Assembly: GCA_964433635.1 (NCBI GenBank)
Contig: CAYSSG010000071.1
Coordinates: 1 to 7,590 of the forward strand
Reading direction: 5' to 3'
Length of the DNA: 7,590 nucleotides
From: CAYSSG01 sp964433635
GTDB lineage: Bacteria; Atribacterota; Phoenicimicrobiia; Phoenicimicrobiales; Stramentimicrobiaceae
The notes under the pieces were generated by a model. It was not told where the DNA came from and searched no databases. It worked only from the letters and a program-made list of their open reading frames with translations. Shown piece after piece: positions 5,992 to 7,590 of this stretch (positions are counted from its first letter, which is position 1; every line of letters begins with the position of its first letter). Position numbers and translations under genes: made by a program.

Positions 5992-6060
5992 TTTTGAGTC
6001 AATTTCCAACTAATATTCTTTTCTCTTTTATTTAAAAGAATCAAGATACCAGCAGTCAGT

Positions 6061-7224
6061 CTATTTCATCAATACATTCTTGACAAATTCTGAAATCATA
6101 TGACTTTTATAAGGTGCCGGGAACCACGGAATAGCATTATTTGCCCTGTCTTCTTCTGTCAGTAGTGTTCCTTCTATTGCAATGTCAGTTCTGGCAGGAT
6201 AGGCACCCACCATCTCAAACTTCTTTAACTGCTGTTCCCTGGAGATAATATGGTAAATAAAAAGAGCTCCGGCAGCTTTATTTGGTGCATTCTTGAGCAG
6301 ACCCAATGTATCGCCGCCGCCGGCCGCTCCCATCTTCGGGATATACATCTTTGCCCTGTTAAAGATATTGCCTTTTTTCATCATATCCGTGACATTATCA
6401 TCCCAGGCAAAAGTCATGGCAATCTCACCATCATTAAGTCTGGTAATAGAATCATTATTGGATACGGTAAAGGTTAATTTATCTTCACGGTTATTCACCC
6501 AATCCCAGGCCAGGTTCCAATTTGCCACTTTTTCCGGAACTACATCCGTATCACCCTTATATTTGTCTAAACCTCCGGTCGTCTCTTTTATTAAGGTATG
6601 AACAAAGGATTGACCGGATCCGCCTTTGGAAGGATCACAGAAGCCGAATTTCTTAGGATTGGCACCTATCCATGCCTCAAGTTCCTGCCAGGTCTGGGGA
6701 GGATTGGAGACACGCTCCGGGTCATAAAGTATGCCGGTCTGGTTTCGATGGAAGGGAGTAAGGTAACCCTTGGTTAACACACCTTCCTGAACCTCCCACA
6801 GGGAAGGGGCTAACTTGTCAGCATCGGGTATAACATTTTTCATGGGTCCATAAAATAAATCCAGATCCATGGTTGTCTTTACCCACTGTCCCCCGACAAT
6901 CATGACATCAATCGTCCCGACAGCACGATCTTTTTCTGATATGGCTTTGTTAAAGTTGGCGGTCTGGTCTCCGATAATCAGATTCACCTTGACACCATAT
7001 TGATTTTCCAGATCTTCTGCTGCATCCTTGAAATAGTCTGCAAAGTACCAGGCATAGAATGTTACTTCGCCCTCCTCTTTGGCAGCAGCAACAATCTCAT
7101 CCCAGCTGGCGGACTGCAGATCAATCTCCTGGGCAGTCACTGCGAAAAACATTCCGGACAGAAACACTGCAAATACTGAAAAGATAAGCACCAAGAACAA
7201 TTGATTTCTTAAAATATTCCTCAT
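6061..7224 (-). CDS. ABC importer solute-binding protein, YnjB-like, substrate unknown
   Basis: A 387-residue extracytoplasmic solute-binding protein that delivers substrate to the permeases encoded downstream. Residues 1-31 are a Sec signal peptide (basic MRNILRNQ, long hydrophobic core, probable cleavage after VTA). There is no lipobox cysteine, so it should be soluble in a periplasm or released. The mature part begins with WDEIVAAAKEEGEVTFYAW, the first strand of type II binding proteins. The block GTIDVMIVGGQWVKTTMDLDLF aligns by eye with the DLLWVNGENFRTLKEANLL region of E. coli YnjB, and PPQTWQELEAWIGANP with its PPQTPQALLEFAKANP. The PotD, Fe(III), thiamine and 2-aminoethylphosphonate binding groups are also related, and no residue I can see fixes the ligand. 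The length matches YnjB (388). ATG at 7224 is supported by GAGAGG (7236-7231) six bases away. As first gene of the operon it is separated from the ATPase by a hairpin-bearing gap, fitting higher expression than the membrane parts. Confidence 0.9.
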   Translation of the reverse strand: MRNILRNQLFLVLIFSVFAVFLSGMFFAVTAQEIDLQSASWDEIVAAAKEEGEVTFYAWYFADYFKDAAEDLENQYGVKVNLIIGDQTANFNKAISEKDRAVGTIDVMIVGGQWVKTTMDLDLFYGPMKNVIPDADKLAPSLWEVQEGVLTKGYLTPFHRNQTGILYDPERVSNPPQTWQELEAWIGANPKKFGFCDPSKGGSGQSFVHTLIKETTGGLDKYKGDTDVVPEKVANWNLAWDWVNNREDKLTFTVSNNDSITRLNDGEIAMTFAWDDNVTDMMKKGNIFNRAKMYIPKMGAAGGGDTLGLLKNAPNKAAGALFIYHIISREQQLKKFEMVGAYPARTDIAIEGTLLTEEDRANNAIPWFPAPYKSHMISEFVKNVLMK

Positions 7225-7553
7225 ATTTAACCTCTCTTATTCTTTGAAATTTTTTACAAAAACAATATCACAGTCTATTTTCCTTCTTATTTTTCACCTC
7301 CTCATCATTTTCGTAGAAAAAATAAAATGTGTCACCATTTTTACAGGCTGGAAAAACAGGCGGCTGATATTTCTGAAATGTAAGAATTTTACTGTTTCTC
7401 TGGAAATAGTTCCTTTCTTGTTATTCATTATGCTTCGATAATCATCATACGATGATCTGATATTCGTAAAGGAGTATATCTACCCTTGAAATATTGATTA
7501 GCTTCAGAAAGTTACATAGGACATTATTCTCAATAATGCATTCGTTTGTGGAT
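7225..7553 (-). promoter_or_regulatory. Long leader of the ABC operon with several short inverted repeats
   Basis: About 330 bases without a supported gene separate the candidate promoter from the binding-protein start. Several short stems are visible: CATTATT-CTC-AATAATG (7522-7538), a seven-pair stem with one bulge at 7469-7487, ATCATC-ATAC-GATGAT (7441-7456), GGAA-ATAG-TTCC (7402-7413) and ATTTC-T-GAAAT (7369-7379). A strong Shine-Dalgarno, AGGAGG (7302-7297), has no ATG, GTG or TTG at a usable distance. No known riboswitch core, including the TPP CTGAGA/ACCTGA boxes, was recognised. The stems are short and AT-rich, so this may be an unstructured leader. Confidence 0.3.
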
Positions 7554-7559
7554 AGCTTA

Positions 7560-7589
7560 ATTTTACGATACGATAATCCGTCTTGTCAA
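7560..7589 (-). promoter_or_regulatory. Candidate sigma-A promoter of the ABC operon
   Basis: On the minus strand a perfect TTGACA (7589-7584) is followed after 18 bases by TAAAAT (7565-7560), one base from TATAAT. Transcription would start near 7553 and run into the ABC operon. It lies at the very edge of the window, so any upstream operator is not visible. A perfect 7-base inverted repeat at 7522-7538 sits just downstream of the predicted start, where a repressor could block elongation. Confidence 0.5.
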
Positions 7590-7590
7590 A

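Noticed and set aside
7343..7366. Direct repeat ACAGGC(G)GCTG / ACAGGCTG in the ABC leader
   Set aside because: Only two short imperfect copies; not enough to call an operator or repeat element.
7244..7441. 65-codon plus-strand frame in the ABC leader, hydrophobic at its N-terminus
   Set aside because: It lies opposite the putative leader, has no Shine-Dalgarno of note, and its hydrophobic run follows from T-rich DNA.
7225..7553. TPP riboswitch before a YnjB-like (possible thiamine) importer
   Set aside because: The conserved CTGAGA and ACCTGA boxes are not present.

Overview
The window looks like a chromosomal segment from an anaerobic, AT-rich, Clostridia-like bacterium of the Bacillota, probably from a scaffolded draft or metagenome assembly because it holds a run of exactly 100 N. 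The assignment rests on strong purine-rich ribosome binding sites, frequent GTG/TTG starts, a YuiD-type DUF212 protein and a small GIY-YIG protein of a kind common in Bacillota. The solute-binding protein has a plain Sec signal peptide with no lipobox cysteine. That is unusual for a single-membrane Bacillota and hints at a two-membrane lineage such as Halanaerobiales-like bacteria. This is inference only.

Every supported gene lies on the minus strand, so transcription runs from high to low coordinates. Region 7590-7225 is a gene-free leader with a good sigma-A-type promoter at its far edge and several short inverted repeats. Next comes an ABC import operon: solute-binding protein (7224-6061), a 205-base gap with a GC-rich hairpin, ATPase (5855-4794), permease (4790-3936) and permease (3935-3060). 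The last three genes are 3 and 0 bases apart. The binding protein resembles E. coli YnjB and the PotD/Fe-binding groups. The substrate cannot be read from the sequence.

Below the operon is a C-terminal remnant of a zinc-dependent alcohol dehydrogenase (2985-2695). After it comes a secreted 5'-nucleotidase with a C-terminal LysM domain (2434-1316), whose catalytic metallophosphatase half is hidden by the N run. A convincing intrinsic terminator follows. Last are a DUF212/YuiD-like membrane protein (521 to about 997), which appears to use a non-AUG start, and a degenerate GIY-YIG protein (67-417). A ribosome binding site at the left edge implies another minus-strand gene just outside.

The three ATPase and permease genes plus the binding protein make one complete importer. 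The other genes show no clear functional link to it. I see no CRISPR array, insertion sequence, tRNA, rRNA or recognisable riboswitch, and no clear sign of an undescribed multi-gene system. The more interesting points are the regulatory palindromes, the intercistronic hairpin with two competing pairings, the non-AUG start of the DUF212 gene, and the under-sized assembly gap.
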